Shown: positions 49,437 to 60,381, counted from the first letter of the stretch. The stretch is 64,000 nucleotides of DNA from Candidatus Competibacteraceae bacterium (GCA_016712625.1 JADJQQ010000001.1:1054001-1118000), one strand, 5' to 3'. A program made the numbers and translations. The notes: generated from the sequence alone by a model not told the origin.

Positions 49437-50393
49437 ATGGTGTTCTCTAAGCACTTGAATCTGTTTGTCGCCATCGCTCTCCTTGCGGCCAGCGGCACGG
49501 CTTTGGCAGGAACGACTTTCATCAATATCCTCACCGGCGGCACCAGCGGCGTCTATTACCCGATCGGAGTCGCGCTATCGCAAATCTACGGCCAACACAT
49601 TAATGGGGTTAAGACTTCGGTGCAGGCCACGAAGGCATCGGTGGAAAATCTCAATCTGCTGCAAGCCGGCCGGGGCGAATTGGCCTTCGCTCTGGGCGAC
49701 TCGGTCAGCGATGCCTGGAATGGGGTGGAGGACGCTGGGTTTAAGGCGCCGTTAAAGAAATTACGCGCTATCGCCGGCACTTATTCAAACTATATCCAGA
49801 TCGTGGCCAGCGCTGACGCCGGCATCAAAACCCTGGCCGATCTGAAGGGCAAACGGGTATCCGTCGGCGCGCCCAAATCCGGCACCGAGTTAAATGCCCG
49901 CGCTATCTTTAAGGCGGCGGGTCTCACTTACCAGGATTTGGGGAAAGTGGAATTTTTGCCATACGCTGAATCCATGGAGTTGATCAAAAACCGCCAATTG
50001 GACGCCACTTTGCAGTCTTCAGGCCTGGGGATGGCGGCCATTCGCGATCTGGCGGCAACGACAAAGATCGCTTTGATCGCAATCCCTGAGGAAGTTGTCA
50101 AAAAAATTGGCGCCGCCGCCTACCAACCGAGCGTCATACCAGCCAATACCTATGACGGCCAAACCGAAGCGGTGCCCACGGCCGCCATCACCAACATTCT
50201 GGTCACCCATAGCGATGTGCCGGATGATCTGGCTTACCAAATGACGCAATTGATGTTCGACAACCTTGCTCGGTTGGGAAACTCTCACACGGCCGCCAAG
50301 GATATTCAGCTTAACAAAGCCCCCCTCCATTTGCCGGTACCGATCCATCCAGGCGCTGAACGCTTTTACAAAGAAAAAGGCTTGCTGCCCTGA
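49437..50393 (+). CDS. TAXI-family TRAP transporter solute-binding protein
   Basis: Periplasmic binding protein, 318 residues from the ATG at 49437, which has AAGGAAG six bases upstream. A signal peptide ends near TALA/GTTF. The family motif ILTGGTSGVYYPIGVALSQI opens the mature protein; further TAXI segments are LQAGRGELAFALGDSVSDAW, LKGKRVSVGAPKSGTELNAR and HPGAERFYKEKGLLP. The ligand is unknown; relatives are often annotated for glutamate or C4-dicarboxylates. The permease follows 57 bases later. Confidence 0.93.
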   Translation: MVFSKHLNLFVAIALLAASGTALAGTTFINILTGGTSGVYYPIGVALSQIYGQHINGVKTSVQATKASVENLNLLQAGRGELAFALGDSVSDAWNGVEDAGFKAPLKKLRAIAGTYSNYIQIVASADAGIKTLADLKGKRVSVGAPKSGTELNARAIFKAAGLTYQDLGKVEFLPYAESMELIKNRQLDATLQSSGLGMAAIRDLAATTKIALIAIPEEVVKKIGAAAYQPSVIPANTYDGQTEAVPTAAITNILVTHSDVPDDLAYQMTQLMFDNLARLGNSHTAAKDIQLNKAPLHLPVPIHPGAERFYKEKGLLP

Positions 50394-50450
50394 GCGACCT
50401 TTCAATCGGTCTTAACCGGCGTTCATGCGGGCTTTTCGGGGAAGCGGGCG

Positions 50451-52475
50451 ATGAGTGAAGCGCAAGCGGAGTTAGCGGCAAATCCGAGGATGTGGCCCAA
50501 GGCGTTACTCGCCGTGGCCTTAGCATTTTCGGTTTTTCAAATCATCACCGCAGCCTATCATCCGGTTTCTAGCCAGATCTTGCGCGCCGGTCACGTCGGC
50601 TTTCTGCTCATGATGATTTTTCTCAGCACCGGCCAAGACCGAGGTCCACCCCAGATGGCGCTGGCTTGGCTGCTGGGGCTGGCTGGCATGGGAACCGCCC
50701 TCTATCAATGGATGTTCGAAGCTGACTTAATCCAGCGATCCGGCGAGCTGACCACCGCTGATCTCACGGTTGGATTAATCCTCATCGGCCTGGTATTTGA
50801 AGGAGCGCGTCGGGTGATGGGACCGGCTTTACCGATCATCTGCGGGCTGTTTCTTGGCTACGCACTGTTCGGCCACCTGCTACCCGACGCGCTCGCCCAC
50901 CGTGGTTACAGCCTGGAGCAAGTCGTTAACCAGTTAGCATTCGGCACCGAGGGTTTATACGGCACGCCGACCTACGTTTCGGCGACTTATATTTTCCTGT
51001 TTATCTTGTTCGGCGCATTTTTAGAACAAGCCGGCATGATCAAACTGTTTACCGATTTCGCCTTGGGGCTGTTCGGTCACCAGCTGGGTGGTCCGGCCAA
51101 GGTCGCGGTGTTTTCCTCGGCGTTGATGGGCACCATCACCGGTTCCGGCGTGGCCAATGTCGTGACCACCGGCCAATTCACCATTCCGCTGATGAAGCGC
51201 TTCGGCTACAGCCCCGCTTTCGCGGGCGGTGTTGAGGCCACGTCCAGCATGGGCAGTCAGTTAATGCCGCCGGTCATGGGGGCGGTGGCCTTCATCATGG
51301 CCGAAACCATTAACGTGCCGTTCATTGAAGTGGCCAAGGCGGCACTGATACCCGCGCTGTTGTATTATGTTTCTATCTATTGGATGGTTCATTTGGAAGC
51401 TGGGCGCGCTGGTTTAGTCGGCTTGCCGAAAGACCAATGCCCGAACCCCTGGCGGGCCGTGCGTGAACGCTGGTACCTGCTGCTTCCCTTGTTGGTGTTG
51501 ATCGGATTGTTATTTTCCGGCCGCACGCCGCTGTTTTCCGGCACAGTTGGACTGGCGCTGACCGCCATTGTCATTCTTGGCTCGACGGTCATTCAAGGCG
51601 TATCCACGCTCGCTTTACGAATCGTTTTTTGGGTGGTCTTAGGCATGCTTTGCGCCGGTTTCTTTTCAATCGGCATCAGCATGGTTTTTGCTGTTATTGC
51701 ATGCTTGGTCATCGGCTGCGCGCTGGTTAAGGGCGGTCAGGAAACACTGCGGATTTGCTGGCACGCCTTAGCCGAAGGCGCGCGCCACGCCGTACCTGTT
51801 GGCATCGCTTGCGCCCTGGTTGGGGTCATTATCGGAACTATCACTCTAACGGGCATTGCGAGCACCTTCGCCGGTTTTGTCTTAGAACTGGGCAAGAGCA
51901 GTTTATTCTTGTCGTTGCTTCTGACCATGGTGACCTGCCTCGTGTTGGGCATGGGCATTCCCACCATTCCCAACTACATCATCACCAGTTCCATCGCCGC
52001 GCCGGCGCTGCTGGATCTGGGCGTGCCGCTGTTGGTCTCGCACATGTTCGTCTTTTATTTTGGCATTCTCGCCGATCTCACCCCGCCGGTGGCGCTGGCT
52101 TGCTTCGCCGCCGCGCCCATCGCCAACGAATCAGGTCTTAAAATCAGCCTGTGGGCGGTGCGTATCGCGTTGGCCGGGTTTGTGGCGCCCTTCATGGCGG
52201 TTTATACGCCGGCCCTGATGATGCAGGAAGCCAGCTTTATGGCGGTTGTCTATATTACGACCAAAGCCCTTATCGCCATCGGCCTGTGGGGCGTGGCGGC
52301 GATTGGCCACTGGCGGGCATCGTTGACTTGGCACGAACGCTTGCTGGCGTTTGCTGCCGGAGCGAGCCTGATCATTGCGCTGCCGCTCACCGATGAAGTA
52401 GGTTTCCTATTGGGTGCCTGGGTCGTGGGCTGGCACCTTTGGCGAACCCGTTCCAAGGCTGTTAGCCCGACATGA
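50451..52475 (+). CDS. TAXI-type TRAP transporter fused permease (4TM + 12TM)
   Basis: 674-residue membrane protein in which the small DctQ-like and large DctM-like subunits are fused, the usual arrangement for TAXI systems. The DctM part contains MGTITGSGVANVVTTGQFTI, EATSSMGSQLMPPVMGAVAF and CLVLGMGIPTIPNYIITSSI, family signatures for sodium-coupled uptake. The stop overlaps the DUF1850 gene by four bases (ATGA). Confidence 0.94.
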   Translation: MSEAQAELAANPRMWPKALLAVALAFSVFQIITAAYHPVSSQILRAGHVGFLLMMIFLSTGQDRGPPQMALAWLLGLAGMGTALYQWMFEADLIQRSGELTTADLTVGLILIGLVFEGARRVMGPALPIICGLFLGYALFGHLLPDALAHRGYSLEQVVNQLAFGTEGLYGTPTYVSATYIFLFILFGAFLEQAGMIKLFTDFALGLFGHQLGGPAKVAVFSSALMGTITGSGVANVVTTGQFTIPLMKRFGYSPAFAGGVEATSSMGSQLMPPVMGAVAFIMAETINVPFIEVAKAALIPALLYYVSIYWMVHLEAGRAGLVGLPKDQCPNPWRAVRERWYLLLPLLVLIGLLFSGRTPLFSGTVGLALTAIVILGSTVIQGVSTLALRIVFWVVLGMLCAGFFSIGISMVFAVIACLVIGCALVKGGQETLRICWHALAEGARHAVPVGIACALVGVIIGTITLTGIASTFAGFVLELGKSSLFLSLLLTMVTCLVLGMGIPTIPNYIITSSIAAPALLDLGVPLLVSHMFVFYFGILADLTPPVALACFAAAPIANESGLKISLWAVRIALAGFVAPFMAVYTPALMMQEASFMAVVYITTKALIAIGLWGVAAIGHWRASLTWHERLLAFAAGASLIIALPLTDEVGFLLGAWVVGWHLWRTRSKAVSPT

Positions 52476-52870
52476 CTACATTGTGTCTGGGTCTGGCCGG
52501 CGCGGTCTGGGCGGCGCTGCCGCTGGAACAGTTCACCCTAGCTTGGAACCATACCGTCGAAAAAATTCGCTGGGAAGAAGATTACCGGATCACCCCCGCC
52601 GGCTTGACGCTTGAAGAGGCACGGGTGCAAGGCAGCGGCGCAGGCATGGAAATACCGGAAGATGCGGTCTGGCAGGCGGGCGCATGGCGCTACCAGCGGA
52701 CCTTGCCGCCCCTACAGCCGCTACGGCTCGCTCGGACGCCTGAAGCGGGCGATTACCAACTTTGCTCCAAATGGGAGTGCCGTCCGCTGAGCGCTTGGCT
52801 CGGCCCGCCTCGCGCGGATCGGCCGCTGGTCGAGTTATGGAGTTGCGCGCCGCATTCATTCCAGCGATGA
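52472..52870 (+). CDS. DUF1850 family protein, TRAP-TAXI accessory
   Basis: 132 residues, with a short hydrophobic N-terminus (TLCLGLAGAVWAALP). Core segments FTLAWNHTVEKIRWEEDYRI and ARVQGSGAGMEIPEDAVWQ match DUF1850, a family usually encoded next to TAXI permeases. Its role is unknown. A four-base overlap with the permease indicates coupling. Confidence 0.88.
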   Translation: MTTLCLGLAGAVWAALPLEQFTLAWNHTVEKIRWEEDYRITPAGLTLEEARVQGSGAGMEIPEDAVWQAGAWRYQRTLPPLQPLRLARTPEAGDYQLCSKWECRPLSAWLGPPRADRPLVELWSCAPHSFQR

Positions 52871-52952
52871 TCCATCATATCGTTGTCCAACCCTAAAACT
52901 CATTCGAAAATCGGCGCGATTTGTCGGGGTGCTGGTCATGCCATCAACATAA

Positions 52953-54116
<1,164 letters not shown>

Positions 54117-54226
54117 AAATCGACCCTGATTAAGCGGCCTGACATAAATTTCGCCGCTGGCGGCATGACGTAGTCCTCCTAGCCGGCGCCAAGCGAAACA
54201 GGGCAAGAAATCGATGAGGAACTCCC

Positions 54227-54577
54227 ATGGATTACATTTTAAACTTTTTGATTCAAGACGCCGTGGCCCAGCAGACCGGCACGTCTGCTCCCGCTGACAT
54301 GGGTCTGCTGAACCTACTATTTCCGATCATCCTAATCGGCGCATTCTATTTTCTGCTGATTCGGCCGCAGACCAAACGGGCGAAAGAACACAAGCAGATG
54401 GTAGACGGCCTGAAGAAAGGCGATGAGATTGTGACTGGCGGCGGCATTTTGGCTCGGATTACCGAAGTGGGCGATAACTTCGTTCAGCTGGAAATCGCCG
54501 ATGGCGTACAGATTAAAGCCCAAAAGCAAGCGGTCGGCTCGCTGATGCCCAAGGGCACCTTCAAAGGCAATTTGTAA
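54227..54577 (+). CDS. yajC: Sec translocon accessory protein YajC
   Basis: Small membrane partner of SecDF, 116 residues. One hydrophobic helix (LLNLLFPIILIGAFYFLLI) is followed by the family motif RPQTKRAKEHKQMVDGLKKG and the SH3-like region GDEIVTGGGILARITEV. GAGGAA upstream of the ATG. Confidence 0.96.
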   Translation: MDYILNFLIQDAVAQQTGTSAPADMGLLNLLFPIILIGAFYFLLIRPQTKRAKEHKQMVDGLKKGDEIVTGGGILARITEVGDNFVQLEIADGVQIKAQKQAVGSLMPKGTFKGNL

Positions 54578-54610
54578 GCGCCCCGACGCTAGAGCGGAAA
54601 CCCTTACTCC

Positions 54611-56482
54611 ATGCCCACCCCGCACGCGCTCAATCAATATCCTTGGTGGAAACATCTACTGATCGGCCTGATCATCCTGTGGGGCCTGATCTTCGCGTTG
54701 CCCAACCTGTTCGGCGAAGACCCCGCCGTGCAAATCTCTGGGACCCGCGCCAATATTTCCATCGACGCCGCGTTTCAAAAACGGGTCGCCGCCGTGCTCG
54801 ACGCCGACAAGTTGCCCCACAAGCGCTTGGAGCTCGAAGCCGATCGCTTGCTAATCCGCTTCTCCGATTCAGAAGAACAGCTCAAAGCCGCTGATATCCT
54901 CAAAGATCGGCTGGGTCGCGATTATATCGTCGCCCTCAATCTCGCCTCATCGGCTCCTGCCTTCCTCCGGGCGATGGGTCTGAATCCGATGTATCTCGGT
55001 TTGGATCTGCGCGGCGGCGTGCATTTTCTGATGCAGGTTGATATGGATGCCACCGTCAAGCAGGTCGAAGACAGTTACGTGGATGAAATCCGTGCTCAGC
55101 TGCGCAATGAGAAAGTGCAGTACGCCTCAGTAGGACGGGTCGCGACCGGCGGCGTGCAGGTGGAATTCACCGATGCCGCCGAACGCGATAAGGCCGCGCA
55201 GCTGTTGCGCAAGAGCCTCGGCAATCTAGAGCAAAGCGAATCGGGGCCGCTGGGACTCAAGCTGATCCTCGGCGAGCCAGAAATCAAGGAAAAACGCGAT
55301 TTCGCCCTCCAGCAGAACATCACCACCCTCCGCAACCGGGTTAACGAGTTAGGAGTTGCCGAACCGATTATCCAGCAACAGGGCAGCGACCGCATTGTGG
55401 TGCAACTGCCCGGCGTACAAGACACCGCTCGCGCCAAGGAAATTCTCGGCGCGACCGCCACCTTGGAATTCCGACTGGCTGATGAGGAAAACGACTGGAA
55501 CCAGGCGGCGACCACCAATCGCATTCCGGTCAATTCACGGTTGTATAAGGATCGCGAGGGCCGGCCGGTGCTGTTGCAGAAACGGGTGTTGCTGACCGGC
55601 GACTCCATTGTTGACGCCTCCTCTGGCCTTGACCAGCAAAGCGGCGGGCCAGCGGTGTTCATCTCGCTGGACGGGAAAGGCGGCAATCGCATGGAAGCAG
55701 GCACCAAGGACAACATCGGCAAGCGCATGGCCGTGGTGTTCATCGAAAACAAGACCGAAACCAAGCGGGTGGATGGCGAACTCAAAAAGAGCGCTTACAC
55801 CGTCGAGGAAGTCATCAATGTCGCCACCATCCGCGACCGGTTGAGCCGGCGTTTTCAAATCACCGGGCTAGATAGCACCCGCGAAGCCCGCGATCTCGCT
55901 TTATTGTTGCGGGCCGGCGCTTTAGTCAGCCCCATCGAAATCATTGAGGAGCGCACGGTCGGCCCCAGCGCGGGCAAGGAAAATATCGCGCAAGGCTTCC
56001 GCGCCGCCGCGATCTCGCTATTGGTCATCGCCGCGTTCATGACCTGGCGCTACAAAACCTTCGGTTTGATCGCCACCGCCGCCCTGTTTGCCAACGTGGT
56101 GTTACTGATCGCGGCGCTGTCGATGCTGCAAGCGACATTGACCTTGCCCGGCATTGCCGGCATCGTGCTGACCATGGGTATGGCGGTGGACGCCAACGTG
56201 CTGATCTACGAACGCATCCGTGAGGAATTGCGCAACGGCAACAGCCCACAGGCCGCGATCCATGCAGGCTTCGACCGAGCCTTCGACACTATCTTGGATT
56301 CGAACCTGACCACGCTGATTGCGGCGATCATGCTGTTCGGCTTTGGCACGGGTCCGATCAAGGGCTTTGCCGTCACCCTTAGCATCGGCATTCTGACCTC
56401 GATGTTCACAGCGGTCACTGGCTCGCGGGCCTTGGTCAATCTCTTTTACGGCGGCCGCAAGCTGCAACAGCTGAACGTCTAA
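54611..56482 (+). CDS. secD: Protein translocase subunit SecD
   Basis: Uses the proton-motive force to pull exported proteins through SecYEG on the periplasmic side. It has 623 residues (E. coli 615). The first helix is near residue 15; LGLDLRGGVHFLMQVDMDA opens the P1 domain. The six-helix RND part has TLPGIAGIVLTMGMAVDANV and FGTGPIKGFAVTLSIGILTS. Located between yajC and secF. Confidence 0.97.
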   Translation: MPTPHALNQYPWWKHLLIGLIILWGLIFALPNLFGEDPAVQISGTRANISIDAAFQKRVAAVLDADKLPHKRLELEADRLLIRFSDSEEQLKAADILKDRLGRDYIVALNLASSAPAFLRAMGLNPMYLGLDLRGGVHFLMQVDMDATVKQVEDSYVDEIRAQLRNEKVQYASVGRVATGGVQVEFTDAAERDKAAQLLRKSLGNLEQSESGPLGLKLILGEPEIKEKRDFALQQNITTLRNRVNELGVAEPIIQQQGSDRIVVQLPGVQDTARAKEILGATATLEFRLADEENDWNQAATTNRIPVNSRLYKDREGRPVLLQKRVLLTGDSIVDASSGLDQQSGGPAVFISLDGKGGNRMEAGTKDNIGKRMAVVFIENKTETKRVDGELKKSAYTVEEVINVATIRDRLSRRFQITGLDSTREARDLALLLRAGALVSPIEIIEERTVGPSAGKENIAQGFRAAAISLLVIAAFMTWRYKTFGLIATAALFANVVLLIAALSMLQATLTLPGIAGIVLTMGMAVDANVLIYERIREELRNGNSPQAAIHAGFDRAFDTILDSNLTTLIAAIMLFGFGTGPIKGFAVTLSIGILTSMFTAVTGSRALVNLFYGGRKLQQLNV

Positions 56483-56501
56483 ACGACGGCGGGATACAGT
56501 T

Positions 56502-57443
56502 ATGTGGCAATTCAGCCTCTACGGCACAAACATTGATTTCATGCGCTGGCGCAAGCTGGCGATGATCTGGTCTATTGCGGTGTTGTCGATCGCGCTCCTC
56601 TCGCTGCTGATCCGGGGCATGAACTTGGGATTGGATTTCACTGGCGGCACGGTGATTGAGGTGCAATACCCACAGCCGGTGGAAATCCCCAAGATTCGCG
56701 ACACGCTGGCCCAGGTGGGCTTCGCCGACGCGCAGACCCAACATTTCGGCACGGCTCGCGATATCCTCATCCGTATTCCGCCCCACGGCAAAGATAGTAG
56801 CGCCGCGACGCTGAGTAACCAAGTGCTCCAGGCCCTGCAAGCCGCCGAGGGTGGATCTGGCGCCACCTTGGCGCGGGCCGAATTCGTCGGGCCGCAGGTG
56901 GGTCAGGAACTGGTCGAGAAGGGGGGCTTGGCCGCGTTAGGCGCGCTAGCGGGGATTCTGATCTACGTCATGTTCCGCTTTGAGTGGCGTCTTGCGGTTG
57001 GCACCATCGCCGCCACTGTTCACGATGTGCTGTTTACTGTCGGTTGGTTTTCACTGTTTCAGATCGACTTCGATTTGACGGTGCTGGCGGCGGTGCTGGC
57101 GGTGATCGGTTACTCGGTCAATGATACCGTGGTGGTGTTGGATCGTATCCGTGAGAACTTTCGCAAGCGGCGCAAAGGCTCAGTTCTGGAGATCATGAAC
57201 CTGTCGATCAACGAAACGCTTTCGCGGACCGTCATGACGAGTTTTGTAACCCTGCTGTCGGTGATCGTCATGTATTTCTTTGGCGGTAGCGTGATGCGCG
57301 GCTTTTCGATCGCCATGATTATTGGCATCGTGGTGGGTACCTATTCATCCATTTATATCGCCAGCGCCACGGCGCTCTACTTGGGCCTCAGCCGCGAGGA
57401 TTTGTTACCCCGCGCCAAGGAGACCGCCGACGATCATCCTTGA
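56502..57443 (+). CDS. secF: Protein translocase subunit SecF
   Basis: Partner of SecD, 313 residues with six helices. GMNLGLDFTGGTVIEVQYPQ marks the P1 start, and the RND core has VIGYSVNDTVVVLDRIRENF and LSRTVMTSFVTLL. Nineteen bases after the secD stop. A strong hairpin follows the stop. Confidence 0.97.
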   Translation: MWQFSLYGTNIDFMRWRKLAMIWSIAVLSIALLSLLIRGMNLGLDFTGGTVIEVQYPQPVEIPKIRDTLAQVGFADAQTQHFGTARDILIRIPPHGKDSSAATLSNQVLQALQAAEGGSGATLARAEFVGPQVGQELVEKGGLAALGALAGILIYVMFRFEWRLAVGTIAATVHDVLFTVGWFSLFQIDFDLTVLAAVLAVIGYSVNDTVVVLDRIRENFRKRRKGSVLEIMNLSINETLSRTVMTSFVTLLSVIVMYFFGGSVMRGFSIAMIIGIVVGTYSSIYIASATALYLGLSREDLLPRAKETADDHP

Positions 57444-57450
57444 AATGAAA

Positions 57451-57480
57451 GAGGGAGGCTTTTGGCCTCCCTCCGCATTT
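57451..57480 (+). terminator. Intrinsic terminator after secF
   Basis: GAGGGAGGC, loop TTTTG and GCCTCCCTC make a perfect 9-bp stem, followed by CGCATTTT. It starts 7 bases after the secF stop and ends the tgt-yajC-secDF transcript. Confidence 0.8.
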
Positions 57481-57503
57481 TCGCCGGTGCGGCTTAATAG
57501 CTT

Positions 57504-57821
57504 TTAATGACTCGTCCGCAGCTGGGTAAAAGGATCGGATTCGTCCGCGCGCGGTATCGCAAGTTTTGCTTGCGTGCTATCTTCGCGCTGCAGAACGTCG
57601 CTTTCCACGCCTCGGATCACCAAGCGCGCCCAAGCAGCGGCAATCAGCCACAGCAACACGCCCAGCGCGACCGAACCGCTGGTTGCGTTAATCAGGCCAT
57701 AGCCAATACAGCTTAGACTGCTTAGCCAGAAAACTCCGATGGGCGCGGCGGTATGGGAAGCGCACCCATAACGGATTACAGCCGCGGGAGGAACAATGAG
57801 CGAAAGCAGGGTTCTCTTCAT
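57504..57821 (-). CDS. Small membrane protein, function unknown
   Basis: 105 residues from the ATG at 57821, with AAAGGAA eight bases upstream. Three hydrophobic stretches are visible: LLSLIVPPAAVI, APIGVFWLSSLSCIGYGLI and SVALGVLLWLIAAAWARLVI. A polar tail follows. I do not recognise the family. Convergent with secF across the terminator. Confidence 0.65.
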   Translation of the reverse strand: MKRTLLSLIVPPAAVIRYGCASHTAAPIGVFWLSSLSCIGYGLINATSGSVALGVLLWLIAAAWARLVIRGVESDVLQREDSTQAKLAIPRADESDPFTQLRTSH

Positions 57822-57933
57822 CACAGGATTCCTTTAAGGGGGTTTTCCAATGGGATATCGACCAAAAAGGACGATCAAATCTAGAGAGGATACGTCCATA
57901 TATTTATAGGGTAGTTTCCAACTTATTTATAAC

Positions 57934-57961
57934 TATAATTTGATTTTCTCGCAATTGCGAG
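57934..57961 (+). promoter_or_regulatory. Candidate promoter with palindrome at the start site
   Basis: A perfect -10 TATAAT (57934-57939) lies 120 bases before the response-regulator ATG; the -35 region is poor. The 14-bp palindrome CTCGCAATTGCGAG (57948-57961) begins where transcription should start, a likely operator or 5' hairpin. GCGTTTTTG follows, so it could also act as an early terminator. Confidence 0.4.
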
Positions 57962-58059
57962 GCGTTTTTGCCTACTCCAAAATGACCTAATGTCGGCGGT
58001 TATTGATACCGCATTGCGTTCAAGTTAGCTCATAACTTTCATGCCGTAGGAGGTTTTGC

Positions 58060-59226
58060 ATGAACATCAAAAAGGCGCTGGTGGTGGACGATTCTAAAGT
58101 CGCCCACTTAACCTTACGCAAGCTGTTGCTCGAGCGCAGTATTGAAGTGGACTGGGTAGGCTCAGGCGAGGATTGCATCAAATATCTCGAGAATAAAAAA
58201 CCCGATATCATTTTTATGGACGTAATGATGCCCGGCATGGATGGGTTTGAGACCAGTCGGGCCATTGGCCAGCACCTTGAGCATTCACCGCCGATCATCA
58301 TGTGCTCGGCTAACGCCACGGATGAAGATAAACGAGACGCTAAGGAAAGCGGGGCGGTCAGCTTCCTCTCGAAACCGTATACTCCCGCCCAACTCGACAC
58401 GATTCTGCAAGCGATCGATCAGGGTACCGCCGCCATCCTGATGGATGAACCGTCCGCTCGGCCCACCGCGTCGATTCCCAAGCCGACCGTCGTGGAAAAA
58501 GACCCCGTGCCAGCGCCAGCGGCGCCCACCGTTCCGGCCGCCGAAGCACCTATCAGCCTACCCACCACCGCGGGGACCAGGGAAATCGAACAGATCGCCG
58601 AGCGCGCGGCTTGGTCCGCGGCCGAAAAAGTCGCCCGCGATCTCATTCAGGAGTTGGTGCCCAATCTGGCGCGCGAAATCGCCACCCAGACCGCTCGCAG
58701 CGTTTCCGAGGACTTAGGGCGACGTTCGGCCCATGCCGCGGTGCGGGCGGCCCAAGAAGCGGCCAAGCAAACTGCTACCGAGATCGCGCGCGGCACCGCC
58801 GAACGCACGGCGCGCTCCGCCGCGCAAGAAAGCGCCCGCAGCGTGGCCGAGCAAGCGGCCCGCGAAGTCAGCGAAGGAGTCTCCCAACGTAATGTGGCGC
58901 GCGGGTTGGAAATCAATCGTGATGAATTGCTCAAACAGATTGAGGCCCAAATCGGACAGCAGAGTAAGGAAACCGTGACGATGCTAACCGGGGCGCCAGA
59001 ATTCAAGCAACAAATCATTCAAATGGTTCGATCCAATATCCAGCCCGTGATCGAAACCATCGCTCGAGAAACCACCGAACGGTCCATCCAGCAAACCGTC
59101 TCCGAGCTCTCCACCGATGCGGGCGGCCCCTTGGCCAAGCGGGCCAGCCTGGCGTTAACCATTGGGCTTATCGCTCTCGTCGGCGCCGCCGTTGCTTTGG
59201 TAGGCTCCATCCTTAAGTGGTTTTGA
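58060..59226 (+). CDS. Tail-anchored response regulator with long helical region
   Basis: 388 residues. Residues 1-120 form a receiver domain with the acidic pair Asp10/Asp11, acceptor Asp54 in FMDVMMPGMDG, the switch Ser in IIMCSANAT and the Lys in SFLSKPYTP. A Pro/Ala linker (130-170) follows, then about 170 residues rich in Ala, Arg, Glu and Gln with a repeating AExAAR-like pattern, predicted helical or coiled coil. The last 25 residues (LTIGLIALVGAAVALVGSIL) form a membrane helix. There is no DNA-binding or enzymatic output domain. AGGAGG six bases before the ATG. Role unknown. Confidence 0.85.
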   Translation: MNIKKALVVDDSKVAHLTLRKLLLERSIEVDWVGSGEDCIKYLENKKPDIIFMDVMMPGMDGFETSRAIGQHLEHSPPIIMCSANATDEDKRDAKESGAVSFLSKPYTPAQLDTILQAIDQGTAAILMDEPSARPTASIPKPTVVEKDPVPAPAAPTVPAAEAPISLPTTAGTREIEQIAERAAWSAAEKVARDLIQELVPNLAREIATQTARSVSEDLGRRSAHAAVRAAQEAAKQTATEIARGTAERTARSAAQESARSVAEQAAREVSEGVSQRNVARGLEINRDELLKQIEAQIGQQSKETVTMLTGAPEFKQQIIQMVRSNIQPVIETIARETTERSIQQTVSELSTDAGGPLAKRASLALTIGLIALVGAAVALVGSILKWF

Positions 59227-59234
59227 ACCCCGCC

Positions 59235-59270
59235 CTCATCCCGTCGGTCTAGGTCCGCCGACGGGATGAG
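59235..59270. terminator. Perfect 13-bp stem-loop between convergent genes
   Basis: CTCATCCCGTCGG and CCGACGGGATGAG flank a 10-base loop, 8 bases after the response-regulator stop and facing lipA. No T run follows on either side, but stem strength and location suggest a two-way transcription barrier. Confidence 0.55.
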
Positions 59271-59367
59271 TTCATCCAGCCTCGCTAGCCAAGCCCCTCG
59301 GTTCTCTCGTTTCGGCGGCTCGACTGATCCTCGCTGGCAGGGCAATACTCCAGCGTTTGCTCTTTCG

Positions 59368-60381
59368 CTACTCGATCCCCGCGCCCTTGGCTTGAGCATC
59401 CGCATGATAGGACGATCGAACCATGGGCGCCGAAGCGACATGGGTAAATCCTAGCGTCTCGCCAAACACTCGTAAATGCTCGAATTCTTCCGGCGATACG
59501 TAACGGCTCACCGGCAGATGATGCATGCTGGGCTGCAAATATTGACCCAGCGTCAGCATTTGAACATCGTGGGCGCGCAGCTCACGCATGACATCCTCGA
59601 TTTCGGCCAGGGTTTCACCCAATCCTAGCATCAACCCAGATTTGCTGGGGATCCGCGGCTGGCGCGATCTAAACTCTTTCAGCAAATCGAGCGAGTATTC
59701 ATAATCGGCGCCGGGTCGGACCTGTCGATACAACCGTGGAATGGTCTCCAGATTATGATTGAATACGTCTGGCGGCTCCCGTTCCAGAATCTCCAACGCC
59801 ACCACCATCCGTCCCCGAAAATCGGGAGTCAGCGTTTCAATGGTGATTCCCGGACACTGGGCGCGCACCGCCCGAATGCAGGCGGCGAAATGCGCCGCGC
59901 CACCATCGCGCAGATCGTCGCGGTCCACCGAAGTGATCACCACGTATTTCAAACCCATTGCCGCGACCGTGGCCGCCAAATTTGCCGGTTCAGCCGGATC
60001 GAGCGGCTTGGGCCGGCCATGACCGACATCACAGAAGGGACAGCGGCGCGTGCAGATATCGCCCATGATCATGAACGTCGCGGTGCCGTGGCCAAAACAC
60101 TCGCCGAGATTCGGGCAACTGGCTTCCTCGCAAACCGTATGCAGTTTGTTGTCCCGCAAAATCTGCTTTAACCGCATCACTTCTGGCGTGCCGGGAAACT
60201 GGGCGCGAATCCAGGGCGGCTTGCGCAGCCGCTGCTTGGGATCGCTCGGCGCGATCTTGATGGGGATGCGGGCGACTTTTTCGGCGCCACGCAATTTCTC
60301 ACCCGGCTGGAATACGGGCTTGGCGGCGGAGTTTCGATCAACGGCGACGGGAGAATCGGGAGAGGGAATAAGTTCGGGCAT
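59368..60381 (-). CDS. lipA: Lipoyl synthase
   Basis: Radical-SAM enzyme that inserts two sulfurs into octanoyl groups on lipoyl domains. It has 337 residues. The auxiliary cluster uses C-x4-C-x5-C in [13 protein letters not shown]; the radical-SAM cluster is [10 protein letters not shown]. The C-terminal Ser in MVRSSYHAD is present. The first 50 residues are a basic, Pro-rich extension of normal type. AGGA lies before the ATG; lipB is 71 bases upstream. Confidence 0.97.
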   Translation of the reverse strand: MPELIPSPDSPVAVDRNSAAKPVFQPGEKLRGAEKVARIPIKIAPSDPKQRLRKPPWIRAQFPGTPEVMRLKQILRDNKLHTVCEEASCPNLGECFGHGTATFMIMGDICTRRCPFCDVGHGRPKPLDPAEPANLAATVAAMGLKYVVITSVDRDDLRDGGAAHFAACIRAVRAQCPGITIETLTPDFRGRMVVALEILEREPPDVFNHNLETIPRLYRQVRPGADYEYSLDLLKEFRSRQPRIPSKSGLMLGLGETLAEIEDVMRELRAHDVQMLTLGQYLQPSMHHLPVSRYVSPEEFEHLRVFGETLGFTHVASAPMVRSSYHADAQAKGAGIE

